Shown here: piece by piece, positions 25,330 through 33,918 of the stretch
How the letters are laid out: each line of letters begins with the position of its first letter
Position numbering within the stretch: the first letter of the stretch is position 1
Assembly (NCBI GenBank): GCA_964571375.1
Contig: CAZNBL010000007.1
Coordinates: 1-47,888 of the forward strand
Direction of reading: 5' to 3'
DNA: 47,888 nucleotides
From: JAFTYR01 sp964571375
GTDB taxonomy: Bacteria > Pseudomonadota > Gammaproteobacteria > Burkholderiales > Burkholderiaceae_F
Made by a program: the position numbers and the translations under genes
Notes under the pieces: model-generated
The model's database searches: none
Told to the model about the DNA's origin: nothing
The model's input: only the letters and a program-made list of their open reading frames with translations

Positions 25330-25929
25330 ATGAATAAATTAGCCTTAGGGTTCGCCTTTTTAATCAGTTGCTTCTGCGGCACCGTGTCTGCAGATACAAA
25401 CGATTCCCAGCAGCCGATCCAAATTTTTGCCGATCAGTTCGACGGAGACGAAGTCCGTCAGGTCGCTGTCTATACCGGTAATGTCGCCGTCCACCAGGGC
25501 ACCCTGGAAATCCGCGGCCATAAGCTCGTACTCTCTGTTGATCAGAAGGGCTATCGTCGTGCCGTCATGACCGCTGCCAAGAACAAACTGGTGAAATTCA
25601 AGCAGCGCCGCGACCCGAAAACAGCCGGCGTCGAAGAATGGATGCACGGTCAGGGCGAACGTCTGACATACGATGAAAAGACCAACTCCCTGATCCTCAC
25701 AAAGAATGCTCAGGTTGCCCGCCGTCAGAACGGAAAGAAAATGGATGAAAGTAACGGTGAAAAAATCATCTACCGCCTTACCGACTCCACAGCAATGATC
25801 GACGGCAACAAGAATAAGGGCTCGAGCGGCCGCGTCAGCACCATTATCGCTCCGCGCAACGAACCGACTCAGGAAGATTCGCGACGCAATGCCATCATCC
25901 TGCAACCCAACCGCACAGTTCAGAAATAA
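25330..25929 (+). CDS. lptA: LPS transport periplasmic protein LptA
   Basis: LptA polymerises between LptC and LptD to carry LPS across the periplasm. 199 residues: a signal peptide (MNKLALGFAFLISCFCGTVSA, cleavage likely after VSA), then the OstA-like jellyroll opening IQIFADQFDGDEVRQVAVYTGNV...QGTLEIRGHKL, followed by a polar tail. The stop overlaps the lptB start (TAATG). Confidence 0.93.
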   Translation: MNKLALGFAFLISCFCGTVSADTNDSQQPIQIFADQFDGDEVRQVAVYTGNVAVHQGTLEIRGHKLVLSVDQKGYRRAVMTAAKNKLVKFKQRRDPKTAGVEEWMHGQGERLTYDEKTNSLILTKNAQVARRQNGKKMDESNGEKIIYRLTDSTAMIDGNKNKGSSGRVSTIIAPRNEPTQEDSRRNAIILQPNRTVQK

Positions 25930-26699
25930 TGACCGGAAATAAGAAAGAACAGGTTAAGCCGAGCGTCCTTGAAGCCTCCGGCCTGAAAAAGATTTACGGC
26001 TCCAGAACCGTTGTCAAAGACGTATCCTTGTCCGTCAAAAGCGGTGAGGTTGTCGGTTTGCTCGGTCCGAACGGTGCCGGCAAAACAACCAGCTTCTACA
26101 TGGTGGTCGGTCTAGTACCGGCCGACGGCGGCTCCGTAACATTGGACGGCGTCTCCATCGAACATCTTCCGATTTACAAGCGTGCTCGCATGGGTGTGAC
26201 CTATCTGCCGCAGGAAGCAAGCGTATTCCGCCGTCTTACTGTCGAACAGAACATCCGCGCCATTCTCGAACTTCAGACAAATCCGGACGGATCGGCACTG
26301 TCGGAAAAGCAGATCGACGAAGAGCTCGAAATGCTTCTGAACGAACTGCAGATTACGCATATCCGTACAAGTCTTGCCATCAGCCTCTCCGGCGGTGAAC
26401 GAAGAAGAACTGAAATCGCACGCTCTCTGGCCTCGCGCCCGCGCTTTATCCTGCTGGATGAACCGTTCGCCGGCGTCGACCCCATTGCCGTGATCGAAAT
26501 TCAGCGCATCGTCCACTTCCTGAAGGAACGTGGTATCGGCGTGCTCATCACCGACCACAACGTGCGCGAAACTCTCGGCATCTGCGACCACGCCTACATC
26601 ATCAGCGACGGCCGCGTCCTTGCATCCGGCAAACCTGAAGCTATCGTCGAAGACGAATCTGTCCGCAAGATCTACCTGGGCGAGCACTTCAGGATGTAA
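25929..26699 (+). CDS. lptB: LPS export ABC transporter ATPase LptB
   Basis: Cytoplasmic ATPase of LptB2FG that extracts LPS from the inner membrane. The 256-residue protein has Walker A GPNGAGKTT, the characteristic YLPQEASVFRRLTVEQN Q-loop region, signature LSGGERRR, Walker B FILLDEPFAGVDP and the switch ITDHNVRE. LptF and LptG are not in the window, as usual. It overlaps lptA by one base and is two bases from rpoN. Confidence 0.97.
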   Translation: MTGNKKEQVKPSVLEASGLKKIYGSRTVVKDVSLSVKSGEVVGLLGPNGAGKTTSFYMVVGLVPADGGSVTLDGVSIEHLPIYKRARMGVTYLPQEASVFRRLTVEQNIRAILELQTNPDGSALSEKQIDEELEMLLNELQITHIRTSLAISLSGGERRRTEIARSLASRPRFILLDEPFAGVDPIAVIEIQRIVHFLKERGIGVLITDHNVRETLGICDHAYIISDGRVLASGKPEAIVEDESVRKIYLGEHFRM

Positions 26700-26701
26700 G
26701 C

Positions 26702-28054
26702 ATGCAGATCGGTTTAGAGCTCAGGAATTCGCAACACCTTGCTTTAACTCCTCAGTTGCAGCAGGCCATTCGGATTCTTCAACTCCCTACCGTCGATCTT
26801 CTGCAGGAAATTACCGAGGAACTCGAACGCAATCCTCTGCTGGAAGCTGAAGACGCTTCCCGAGCAGAGGAAGTCGATTGCGTATCCGACGATACCGAGC
26901 TGCGCTGGGAGGCCGGTGCGGCATCTTCGGAAATCGATATCATCGATCTCAAAGCGGCCCCCGTGCCGCTTTCCATGTATCTGAAAGAGCAGCTTGCCTG
27001 CCTCAGAGAACCTGAAAATCTGAAAACATTGGCTCAGTGGCTGATCGGCTCCCTGGATGAAGACGGTTACCTGGAAGCCGAACTCCCTGCGATCGCAGCC
27101 GATTCCCCCTACAACGACAGAAGTGAAGAAGACTGGCACGAGGCTCTTCTGATGCTTCAGTCCTTAGACCCTGCCGGAGTCGGAGCAAGATCCCTGCAGG
27201 AGCGTCTGACTCTTCAGATCGCCTCCCTTACGCTGCCCGAACACCAGGAAGCATCCCGAACTCTTGCCGCACGCATTGTCACCGACGGCTTTGAATTCTT
27301 ATCCAAAAAAAACTATCTGCAGTTAAGACGTACTCTGCATTGCACGGAAGACGAGCTTAAAAGCGCCCTGCACATTATTTCCGAACTGAATCCTCATCCT
27401 ACAGCCCAATGGCAGGATGACACCATTCAATATGTCATTCCGGAAATAAGCGTAGTTCGTACCGATAAGCGCTGGGAAGCACAGCTTATCGACTCTGCTC
27501 TGCCGACCGTAAAACTCAATACGCTTTACTCCGAAGCCATCAGCCGATCCGAAAGCGTCGACGACAAGCGCGTATGGATGGGCCGGATTTCCGAAGCCAA
27601 ACAATTCATCCGTAATTTAAGTCAGCGCAAAAAAACGTTGCTCGATGTCGCTACTCTCATCGTGCAAAAGCAGCAGTCCTTCTTTGATTGCGGCGTTGAA
27701 GCCATGCGACCTCTGGTGCTCCGTGATATTGCCGAAGAACTCGGACTTCATGAATCGACGGTATCAAGAGTAACGAACGGAAAGTACCTGACATGCCGAT
27801 TCGGAAACTTTGAATTCAAGTACTTTTTCAGCACCGGACTTGCAGCCTCTCAGACAGAGGACGCAGTCTCTTCCGTAGCCGTCAAGGCGGCGATCAAATC
27901 TCTCATTGCCGAAGAAAATCCTAAAAAACCGCTGTCGGATGCCAAGATTGCCGAGGCTCTCGAAAAGCGCGGGATGCATGTTGCACGACGCACGGTAAGC
28001 AAATATCGCGAACAGCTCGGCATCGAGTCTACAAGCCTTAGAAAAAGACTTTGA
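26702..28054 (+). CDS. rpoN: RNA polymerase sigma-54 factor
   Basis: The 450-residue sigma factor directs RNA polymerase to -24/-12 promoters that need AAA+ activators. Region I is glutamine/leucine-rich (MQIGLELRNSQHLALTPQLQQAI), region II is acidic (about 50-90), followed by the core-binding domain, the helix-turn-helix (LGLHESTVSRVTNGKYL) and the RpoN box ARRTVSKYRE at 428-437. No activator gene is in the window. It starts two bases after lptB. Confidence 0.97.
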   Translation: MQIGLELRNSQHLALTPQLQQAIRILQLPTVDLLQEITEELERNPLLEAEDASRAEEVDCVSDDTELRWEAGAASSEIDIIDLKAAPVPLSMYLKEQLACLREPENLKTLAQWLIGSLDEDGYLEAELPAIAADSPYNDRSEEDWHEALLMLQSLDPAGVGARSLQERLTLQIASLTLPEHQEASRTLAARIVTDGFEFLSKKNYLQLRRTLHCTEDELKSALHIISELNPHPTAQWQDDTIQYVIPEISVVRTDKRWEAQLIDSALPTVKLNTLYSEAISRSESVDDKRVWMGRISEAKQFIRNLSQRKKTLLDVATLIVQKQQSFFDCGVEAMRPLVLRDIAEELGLHESTVSRVTNGKYLTCRFGNFEFKYFFSTGLAASQTEDAVSSVAVKAAIKSLIAEENPKKPLSDAKIAEALEKRGMHVARRTVSKYREQLGIESTSLRKRL

Positions 28055-28099
28055 CAGAACCGTATAGAATGAGGGCTGACTATTTAATTCATTCCGGGC

Positions 28100-28573
28100 A
28101 TGATAAGACTCTGTGACCTTATCCGAAGTGACAACGTTTTCTTAGGCGTTGCGCTCTCGAGCAAAAAGCGTGTCTTCGAACAGGCATCGCAAACCTTCGC
28201 CCTCCTTTACGGCTTGGACCAGAAGGAGGTTTTCAATGCACTCATCAACCGAGAAAAGATCGGCTCGACCTATCTCGGCCAGGGTGTCTCTCTGCCGCAC
28301 GGCAGAATCGCAGGCTTAGAAACTCCGAGAGCGGTCTTTATCCGTCTGCAGGAAGGCGTCTGTGTGGGCAGCAACGATGAAGTCGCCCGCAATCTCTTCT
28401 TCCTTGCCGTACCGGAAGAATCTACTGACGACCATCTGAGTATTCTTGCTCAGGTTGCTTCTATTCTGACCGATAAGGAAACAAGCAAAGAACTCGATGA
28501 AGCCGCAACTTCCGAGATCTTCTGCAATCTCGTCACAACCTGGTGTGAAACACATAGCGCCGAATTTGCTTAG
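28100..28573 (+). CDS. ptsN: PTS-Ntr EIIA component (nitrogen-regulatory IIA)
   Basis: The 157-residue EIIA domain has phospho-acceptor His67 in GVSLPHGRI. It is the output protein of the nitrogen phosphotransferase system, with regulatory rather than transport roles. It follows rpoN after 45 bases. The hpf/yhbH gene that commonly sits at this position is absent. It is 8 bases upstream of hprK. Confidence 0.93.
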   Translation: MIRLCDLIRSDNVFLGVALSSKKRVFEQASQTFALLYGLDQKEVFNALINREKIGSTYLGQGVSLPHGRIAGLETPRAVFIRLQEGVCVGSNDEVARNLFFLAVPEESTDDHLSILAQVASILTDKETSKELDEAATSEIFCNLVTTWCETHSAEFA

Positions 28574-28581
28574 GTGACGGT

Positions 28582-29523
28582 ATGGTTACTTACCAACAAG
28601 TCTTCAATACCTGCAAAAAGAAAACCGGTCTGGAATGGCTGCTCGGCCAGGAAGCGCTCAAAGACAAGCCCTTCACTCTTTCCAAGCACGCATCGAACTA
28701 TCCGGGACTTTGCGTCGGTTTTCTCAACATCATTCATCCTGACCGACTGCATGTTGTCGGTCAGCCTGAAATCGACTTTCTCAACAATCTGAGTGCTTCG
28801 GACCGAATCGGATTTGCCAGAAAGCTCATTGAAGGCAATTCGCTCGGCATCATCGTTGCTGACAAGCTGAAGATGCCGGAAGACATGATGCAGTTCTTGT
28901 CCGAGCACCCGTTTGCGGTCTTTTCCGCCGACGAAACGCCCGAAGAAGTACTGACTATCTTCCGTAACAAGGCCGTCCAGCTGCTCGGACCGCGCTGTTC
29001 GATGCACGGCGTCTTTATGGACGTATTCGGTCTCGGCGTTCTGCTGACAGGTCAGAGTGGCATCGGTAAAAGCGAGCTCGGTCTGGAATTGGTAACCCGC
29101 GGTCACGGTCTTATTGCCGATGACGTCGTAGACTTTGTTCAGAGAGCTCCGAACTGGATCGAGGGGCGCTCTCCCGAACTGCTTGCCAACCTCCTCGAGG
29201 TACGCGGCATCGGTCTTCTCAATATCAAGACAATCTTCGGTGAAAGTGCGGTACGCCGCAAAATGCGTCTGAACCTGATTGCCGAACTGCATCAGCACGA
29301 CGAAGGCGAGCTGATGGAACGTCTGCCTGAATCAGACCTGTATGCCGACGTTCTCGGCACGCAAATCCGTAAGATCATTATTCCTGTCGGCGGCGGCAGA
29401 AACTTGGCCGTACTCGTCGAAGCCGCTGTCAGAAGTGCTATCTTGCAGATGAGAGGCATCGACACGATTCAGGAATTCTTCAATCGTCAGCGCGAGCTCA
29501 TGGAAAAAGAACAGGGGCTCTGA
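28582..29523 (+). CDS. hprK: HPr kinase/phosphorylase
   Basis: A bifunctional enzyme that phosphorylates and dephosphorylates the regulatory serine of HPr. The 313-residue protein has a N-terminal domain, the catalytic SMHG histidine region, P-loop GQSGIGKSE (about residues 155-163) and the family signature LEVRGIGLLNI. AGGTGACG precedes the ATG. In Proteobacteria HprK usually accompanies an incomplete PTS with regulatory output. The HPr and EI genes are not in this window. Confidence 0.96.
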   Translation: MVTYQQVFNTCKKKTGLEWLLGQEALKDKPFTLSKHASNYPGLCVGFLNIIHPDRLHVVGQPEIDFLNNLSASDRIGFARKLIEGNSLGIIVADKLKMPEDMMQFLSEHPFAVFSADETPEEVLTIFRNKAVQLLGPRCSMHGVFMDVFGLGVLLTGQSGIGKSELGLELVTRGHGLIADDVVDFVQRAPNWIEGRSPELLANLLEVRGIGLLNIKTIFGESAVRRKMRLNLIAELHQHDEGELMERLPESDLYADVLGTQIRKIIIPVGGGRNLAVLVEAAVRSAILQMRGIDTIQEFFNRQRELMEKEQGL

Positions 29524-29563
29524 TACCTTCAGGTAACTTACAAAAATAAAGCAGGAGAAGGCA

Positions 29564-30433
29564 ATGCAGTTAATCTTGGTCACCGGTCTGTCCGGCAGCG
29601 GAAAATCAATTGCGTTACGACAATTGGAAGATTGTGGTTTTTACTGCATCGACAATCTGCCGGCCTCTTTCCTGCTTGATGTCACCGAACATCTGTCTGC
29701 CATCGGCCGCAAACATGTTGCCGTTGCCTTGGACTCCCGCAGTGACGTCACTCTTTCCGAAATCGCAGACAGCATCGCCAAACTCAAGGCAAAAAATGTC
29801 GATCTCCGTATCCTTTGTCTGACAGCCTCTACCGATGCTCTTGTACAGCGTTTCTCCGAAACCCGCCGACAGCATCCGCTTGCGCTCAATGCGACTTCCG
29901 GCAGCCCGGAAACTCTGACTGAAGCAATCGAAAAGGAAAGAGAAATGCTTTCCCCGATCGTGGGCTTCTCACACCTTCTCGACACTACGGGGCTGCTCCC
30001 CAACACCCTTCGTCACTGGGTCAGAAACTTTGTCAACGCAAAACCCGCAAATCTGATTCTTACGTTCGAGTCTTTCGGATTTAAAAAGGGACTGCCGCTT
30101 GCAAGCGATCTGGTTTTTGACGTGCGCTGTCTGCCCAACCCTTATTGGGACGAAAAACTGCGTAAGTTCACCGGTCTTGATGAACCGATTATCGAATTCA
30201 TGCAGCAGCACGACGAAGTCCGGGAAATGATCGACGACATTGCGAACTTTGTTGAAAAGTGGTTGCCGAAATACCGTGCGCAGAACCGTCATTACTTAAC
30301 GGTTTCCATCGGTTGTACGGGCGGACAGCATCGCTCGGTCTACATTACCGAGCAGCTCGGGAAGCGTTTTAACAAAGACGTCAACGGCATCGTTATCCGC
30401 CACCGCACGCTCGACGCCATTAAAGCCGGCTGA
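29564..30433 (+). CDS. rapZ: RNase adapter protein RapZ
   Basis: A nucleotide-binding protein that, in E. coli, presents GlmZ sRNA to RNase E and so controls glucosamine-6-phosphate synthesis. The 289-residue protein has P-loop GLSGSGKS (residues 8-15), the DVRCLPNPYWD motif and the C-terminal GCTGGQHRSVYI signature. GGAG lies about 8 bases before ATG. Its stop directly abuts the stop of convergent mutY with no base between, so no intrinsic terminator exists here. Confidence 0.96.
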   Translation: MQLILVTGLSGSGKSIALRQLEDCGFYCIDNLPASFLLDVTEHLSAIGRKHVAVALDSRSDVTLSEIADSIAKLKAKNVDLRILCLTASTDALVQRFSETRRQHPLALNATSGSPETLTEAIEKEREMLSPIVGFSHLLDTTGLLPNTLRHWVRNFVNAKPANLILTFESFGFKKGLPLASDLVFDVRCLPNPYWDEKLRKFTGLDEPIIEFMQQHDEVREMIDDIANFVEKWLPKYRAQNRHYLTVSIGCTGGQHRSVYITEQLGKRFNKDVNGIVIRHRTLDAIKAG

Positions 30434-31426
30434 TTAATTCAGGAGACCGCTGCCACCCAGAAACTTTCTGACCGGGCTCGGCAAAGCAAGGTCTTCCAAA
30501 TCCTCTGCTGAAAAATAAGCGCCCCGTGAGAGGTCCTGCGGTTCGCCCTGACAAAGAATCGGGCGAACTGTCAGAACAAAGTGCGTGAAAACATGTTTAA
30601 ACGGCGTCAGAAGCTCACTGCCCGCCAGAGGGGTGTCGCACTCAGGCAAACTCCATAAACCGCCCCATACGCCGTCTTTAGGCCTTTTCTCAAGGAATAC
30701 TCTTCCGTCCTTAATCCAGAGTTGCATATAGACTTCTCTGAGCGGTTTGGCTTTCTTAGCCACACGAATCGGATAGACGCCGGGCACTCCTTCGCGCAGT
30801 CCCTGACAGGAGTCGTTGACCGGACAATGCAGACAGAGAGGATCATTACGCAGACATATCATGGAACCGAGATCCATCATGCCCTGGGAGTAAATGTCGC
30901 CCTCGGACTTCGGCAACAGCTCCTGAGCCTTCTGCCAGAGAAGTTTGTCGAATGCCGGAGTTCCGTAGATTTCCTTGGCGGCAAAATACCGGCTGAGGAC
31001 GCGTTTTACGTTTCCGTCAAGAATGGCTTCCGGTCTGCCCGTACAGGCACTAATCACGGCGCCGGCCGTCGATCGGCCGATGCCGCAGATTGAAGATAGG
31101 TCTTCGACGTTCATCGGCAGTTCGCCGCCGAACCGTTCGACGATTTCCACGGCACCTTTATGAAGATAAACAGCTCTTCGGTAATAGCCGAGGCCTGACC
31201 AAAGTGCGAGTACATCATCCTCATCGGCTGCGGCTAAAGAAGAGACTGTCGGAAATTTTTTACTGAACTTCTCGTAATAAGGAATGACGGTTGCCACCTG
31301 CGTCTGCTGCAGCATGATCTCCGCGACCCAACGTAAATAAGGATCCCGCGTCAGCTGCCAGGGAAGGTTCTGCCTGCCCTCGGCCTTCTGCCATGAAATA
31401 ACGCGATCGGAGAACTTCGACACCAT
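30434..31426 (-). CDS. mutY: A/G-specific adenine DNA glycosylase
   Basis: MutY removes adenine mispaired with 8-oxoguanine. About 330 residues: the helix-hairpin-helix region (SICGIGRSTAGAVISAC), catalytic region EIMLQQTQVATVIPYY, the [4Fe-4S] loop C-x6-C-x2-C-x5-C (CLRNDPLCLHCPVNDSC), and a C-terminal NUDIX-like domain that reads 8-oxoG. The ATG at 31426 overlaps the mutM stop (TGATG); GTG at 31423 has better spacing from AAAGGAGG, and GTG at 31429 is also in frame. Pairing with mutM makes a GO-repair operon. Confidence 0.95.
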   Translation of the reverse strand: MVSKFSDRVISWQKAEGRQNLPWQLTRDPYLRWVAEIMLQQTQVATVIPYYEKFSKKFPTVSSLAAADEDDVLALWSGLGYYRRAVYLHKGAVEIVERFGGELPMNVEDLSSICGIGRSTAGAVISACTGRPEAILDGNVKRVLSRYFAAKEIYGTPAFDKLLWQKAQELLPKSEGDIYSQGMMDLGSMICLRNDPLCLHCPVNDSCQGLREGVPGVYPIRVAKKAKPLREVYMQLWIKDGRVFLEKRPKDGVWGGLWSLPECDTPLAGSELLTPFKHVFTHFVLTVRPILCQGEPQDLSRGAYFSAEDLEDLALPSPVRKFLGGSGLLN

Positions 31427-32247
31427 CACCTCCTTTGACAGACCGAACAGTAATAAGTCGCACGCCCGCCCTGCATTGCCTTTTTAATCGGAGAAGAACA
31501 CCGCGGACAAGGTTCGCCCTCCTTGCCGTAAACCTGTGCATGAAGCGTGAAATAACCTTTTTCGCCTTCTGCCGATACAAAATCTTTCAGCGTTGCACCG
31601 CCCTCTTTGAGTGAGAGTTCAAGAACGTTTCTGACGGAATTTATCAGTTTTGCGAGACGGGCTTCGGAAATTCGATTGGCGGGAACAAAGGGACTGATGC
31701 CCGCAGCATAAAGTGATTCGGAGCAGTAAATATTGCCGGCTCCGACGATGTATTTTCCGCTCAGAAGCGCTTCCTTAACGGCAACCGAAGTGTTTTTCAG
31801 CAGCTTTTTCAAAAGCGGAGCTGTCAGCTCTTCTGAGAACGGTTCGATCCCGAGACGCTGCAATTCAGGCAGATCCTCGGGATTTTCTTCCTCGGGCAGC
31901 CAGATCATAAATCCGAAGCGCCGTGGATCGTGATATCGGACGACAATGTCGCCGAAACAGATATCGATATGGTCGTGCTTTACGGGTTCTGTTTCTATCG
32001 GAACCACCCGCAGCACGCCCGACATACCGAGATGAGAAACCAGAGCGCCGTGCTCGAATATCCAGATCAGATATTTGCCGCGACGACGGATTTCAATCAG
32101 CCTCTGACCGACCAAAATCTTGCGCATATCTGCCGGAGGCGCTTTACGGAAACGACGCTCCCGCACGACCACATTCGTGCAGAGCTTTCCCTGAACGCGT
32201 CTGACCAATCCCAGACGCGTTGTTTCAACCTCCGGCAATTCCGGCAT
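31426..32247 (-). CDS. mutM: Formamidopyrimidine-DNA glycosylase
   Basis: MutM/Fpg excises 8-oxoguanine and nicks the abasic site. The 273-residue protein begins PELPEVETTRLGL after Met, so Pro2 is the catalytic nucleophile with Glu3. It has the H2TH helices and a C-terminal zinc finger (CPRCSSPIKK...YCSVCQ). It shares one base with mutY. The two enzymes act on opposite strands of the same lesion. Confidence 0.97.
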   Translation of the reverse strand: MPELPEVETTRLGLVRRVQGKLCTNVVVRERRFRKAPPADMRKILVGQRLIEIRRRGKYLIWIFEHGALVSHLGMSGVLRVVPIETEPVKHDHIDICFGDIVVRYHDPRRFGFMIWLPEEENPEDLPELQRLGIEPFSEELTAPLLKKLLKNTSVAVKEALLSGKYIVGAGNIYCSESLYAAGISPFVPANRISEARLAKLINSVRNVLELSLKEGGATLKDFVSAEGEKGYFTLHAQVYGKEGEPCPRCSSPIKKAMQGGRATYYCSVCQRR

Positions 32248-32276
32248 CTCTGTTTCCCTTTATCAGGCGCCCTGTC

Positions 32277-33557
32277 TTAGAACTCTTCCTTAACGGAACC
32301 GAAGATATTCAGGACAACCGCAGCCAGTGTGGCTGTACCGATACCGCCGAGGTCGAAACCGGCGATATTCAGAGAGAAGTTACCTGCACCGACAATAAGG
32401 GTGACGGCAACGATCATCAGGTTCTTACTGCTGGCAAGGTCGACCTTGCTTTCGATCCAGATACGGGCACCGGCAGCTGCAATAAAACCGAAGACAACGA
32501 CGGATACAGCTCCGAGCAGGGGGCCTGGAATTGTCTGAATCACAGCACCGAACTTCGGAGAGAAGCCGAGCAGGATGGCGCAGCAGGCTGCTACAGGGAA
32601 GATCAGTGTGGAATAGACGCGGGTAGCGGCCATCACACCGATGTTTTCACCGTAAGTGGTGACGCCGGGACCGCCGACGAAACCAGCTGCGATCGTAGCC
32701 AGACCGTCGCCGAAGAAGGCGCGGCCCATGTACGGGTCAAGATTTTTGCCGGTCATGGCGTTGACTGCCTTGATGTGACCCAAGTTTTCAGCAATCAGAA
32801 TCACGACAACCGGCACAATCAGAACAATAGCATCGGCATTGAAAGTCGGAGAAACGAAGTTCGGAATACCGAGCCAGGATGCATCGATAACCGGCTGGAA
32901 GTTAATCGGAGTACCGAGACCCATCACGTTGGTCAGAGCCCAGTAAAGGATGTAGGCGATAACGATACCGACCAGAATCAGAAGCTTCTGCAGGAAGCCC
33001 TTGAGATAAACAGCACAGGCACCGAAGATCAGGATGGCTGTAACAGCGAACCAGTGTTCGAAATTGGTGGCCCCCATACCCTTGACGGCAACCGGAGCCA
33101 GATTCAGACCGATTGTCATCACAACAGCACCGGTCACGACCGGCGGCATCAGGCGTTCGATCCAACGCACACCGACCCACATCACCAAAAGACCGATCGC
33201 AGCGTAAATCGCACCGCAGGCAATCACACCGCCCATCGCAATCGGAATATTCGGATTAGGACCGGACCCGGCGTAGCCTGTTGCGGCAATAATGACGCCG
33301 ATGAATGCAAAACTGGAACCTAAGTAACTCGGAACATGACCGCCGACGATCAGGAAGAAGAGCAGTGTACCGATACCGCTCATTAAAACGGCGATATTCG
33401 GATCCAAGCCCATAATAAGCGGGGCCAGCACAGTGGAGCCGAACATAATAATTACGTGCTGCACACCCATTGCCAGGGTCTGCGACCACGGCAGACGTTC
33501 ATCGGGGGCGATGATTCCATCTGTTTTCAGTTTCCAGCTGGGGAAATAATTAGCCAT
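32277..33557 (-). CDS. uraA: Uracil permease (NCS2 family)
   Basis: A 426-residue proton-coupled uracil importer with 14 predicted membrane helices. Family residues are seen: Glu and His in ILIAENLGHIKAV and Glu in GVTTYGENIGVMA, matching the substrate-binding Glu241/His245/Glu290 of E. coli UraA. Its opening FPSWKLKTDGIIAPDERLPW is also typical. AAGGAC lies seven bases before the ATG. The 29-base spacing to mutM suggests possible read-through. Confidence 0.92.
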   Translation of the reverse strand: MANYFPSWKLKTDGIIAPDERLPWSQTLAMGVQHVIIMFGSTVLAPLIMGLDPNIAVLMSGIGTLLFFLIVGGHVPSYLGSSFAFIGVIIAATGYAGSGPNPNIPIAMGGVIACGAIYAAIGLLVMWVGVRWIERLMPPVVTGAVVMTIGLNLAPVAVKGMGATNFEHWFAVTAILIFGACAVYLKGFLQKLLILVGIVIAYILYWALTNVMGLGTPINFQPVIDASWLGIPNFVSPTFNADAIVLIVPVVVILIAENLGHIKAVNAMTGKNLDPYMGRAFFGDGLATIAAGFVGGPGVTTYGENIGVMAATRVYSTLIFPVAACCAILLGFSPKFGAVIQTIPGPLLGAVSVVVFGFIAAAGARIWIESKVDLASSKNLMIVAVTLIVGAGNFSLNIAGFDLGGIGTATLAAVVLNIFGSVKEEF

Positions 33558-33918
33558 TTGATTTGTCCTTGAATTCTTACATCCACTAGTTTACGAGCTG
33601 GAATGTCTTTAAGCCATTCGATTCGAAAGTAATCGACGCAATTGCTTCAATTAAAACTACAGAGACGGTTATTTATCTGATCTCAAAATCAAACTAAGAA
33701 CGTTGATTGCAGGTGTCGTTTCCTGAGGATTTATTCACAAAATCCTGAACGAACAAAAAAACAATCAACTTCTCAGATCATTATTCATCTTCTTCTATTT
33801 TGCGTTTTCCGCTTACTTCTTAATACGTCTCAAAGGTCATCAGCAACGTTTTCAAACCTTCCCTGCGAAGAATTTGTTTTACAATGCAAGCCCTTGTAAT
33901 TATTTATTCTTCTACCCA
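33558..33918. other. Divergent intergenic region between uraA and prfC
   Basis: The 361-base A/T-rich spacer holds no gene I can support. GACGCAATTGCTTC at 33635-33648 is a near-palindrome built on GCAATTGC and could be an operator for uraA. AGGATTT/AAATCCT (around 33727-33747) forms a small hairpin. TACAAT near 33880 could serve as a -10 for prfC but lacks a good -35. No known riboswitch fold was recognised. Confidence 0.4.
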
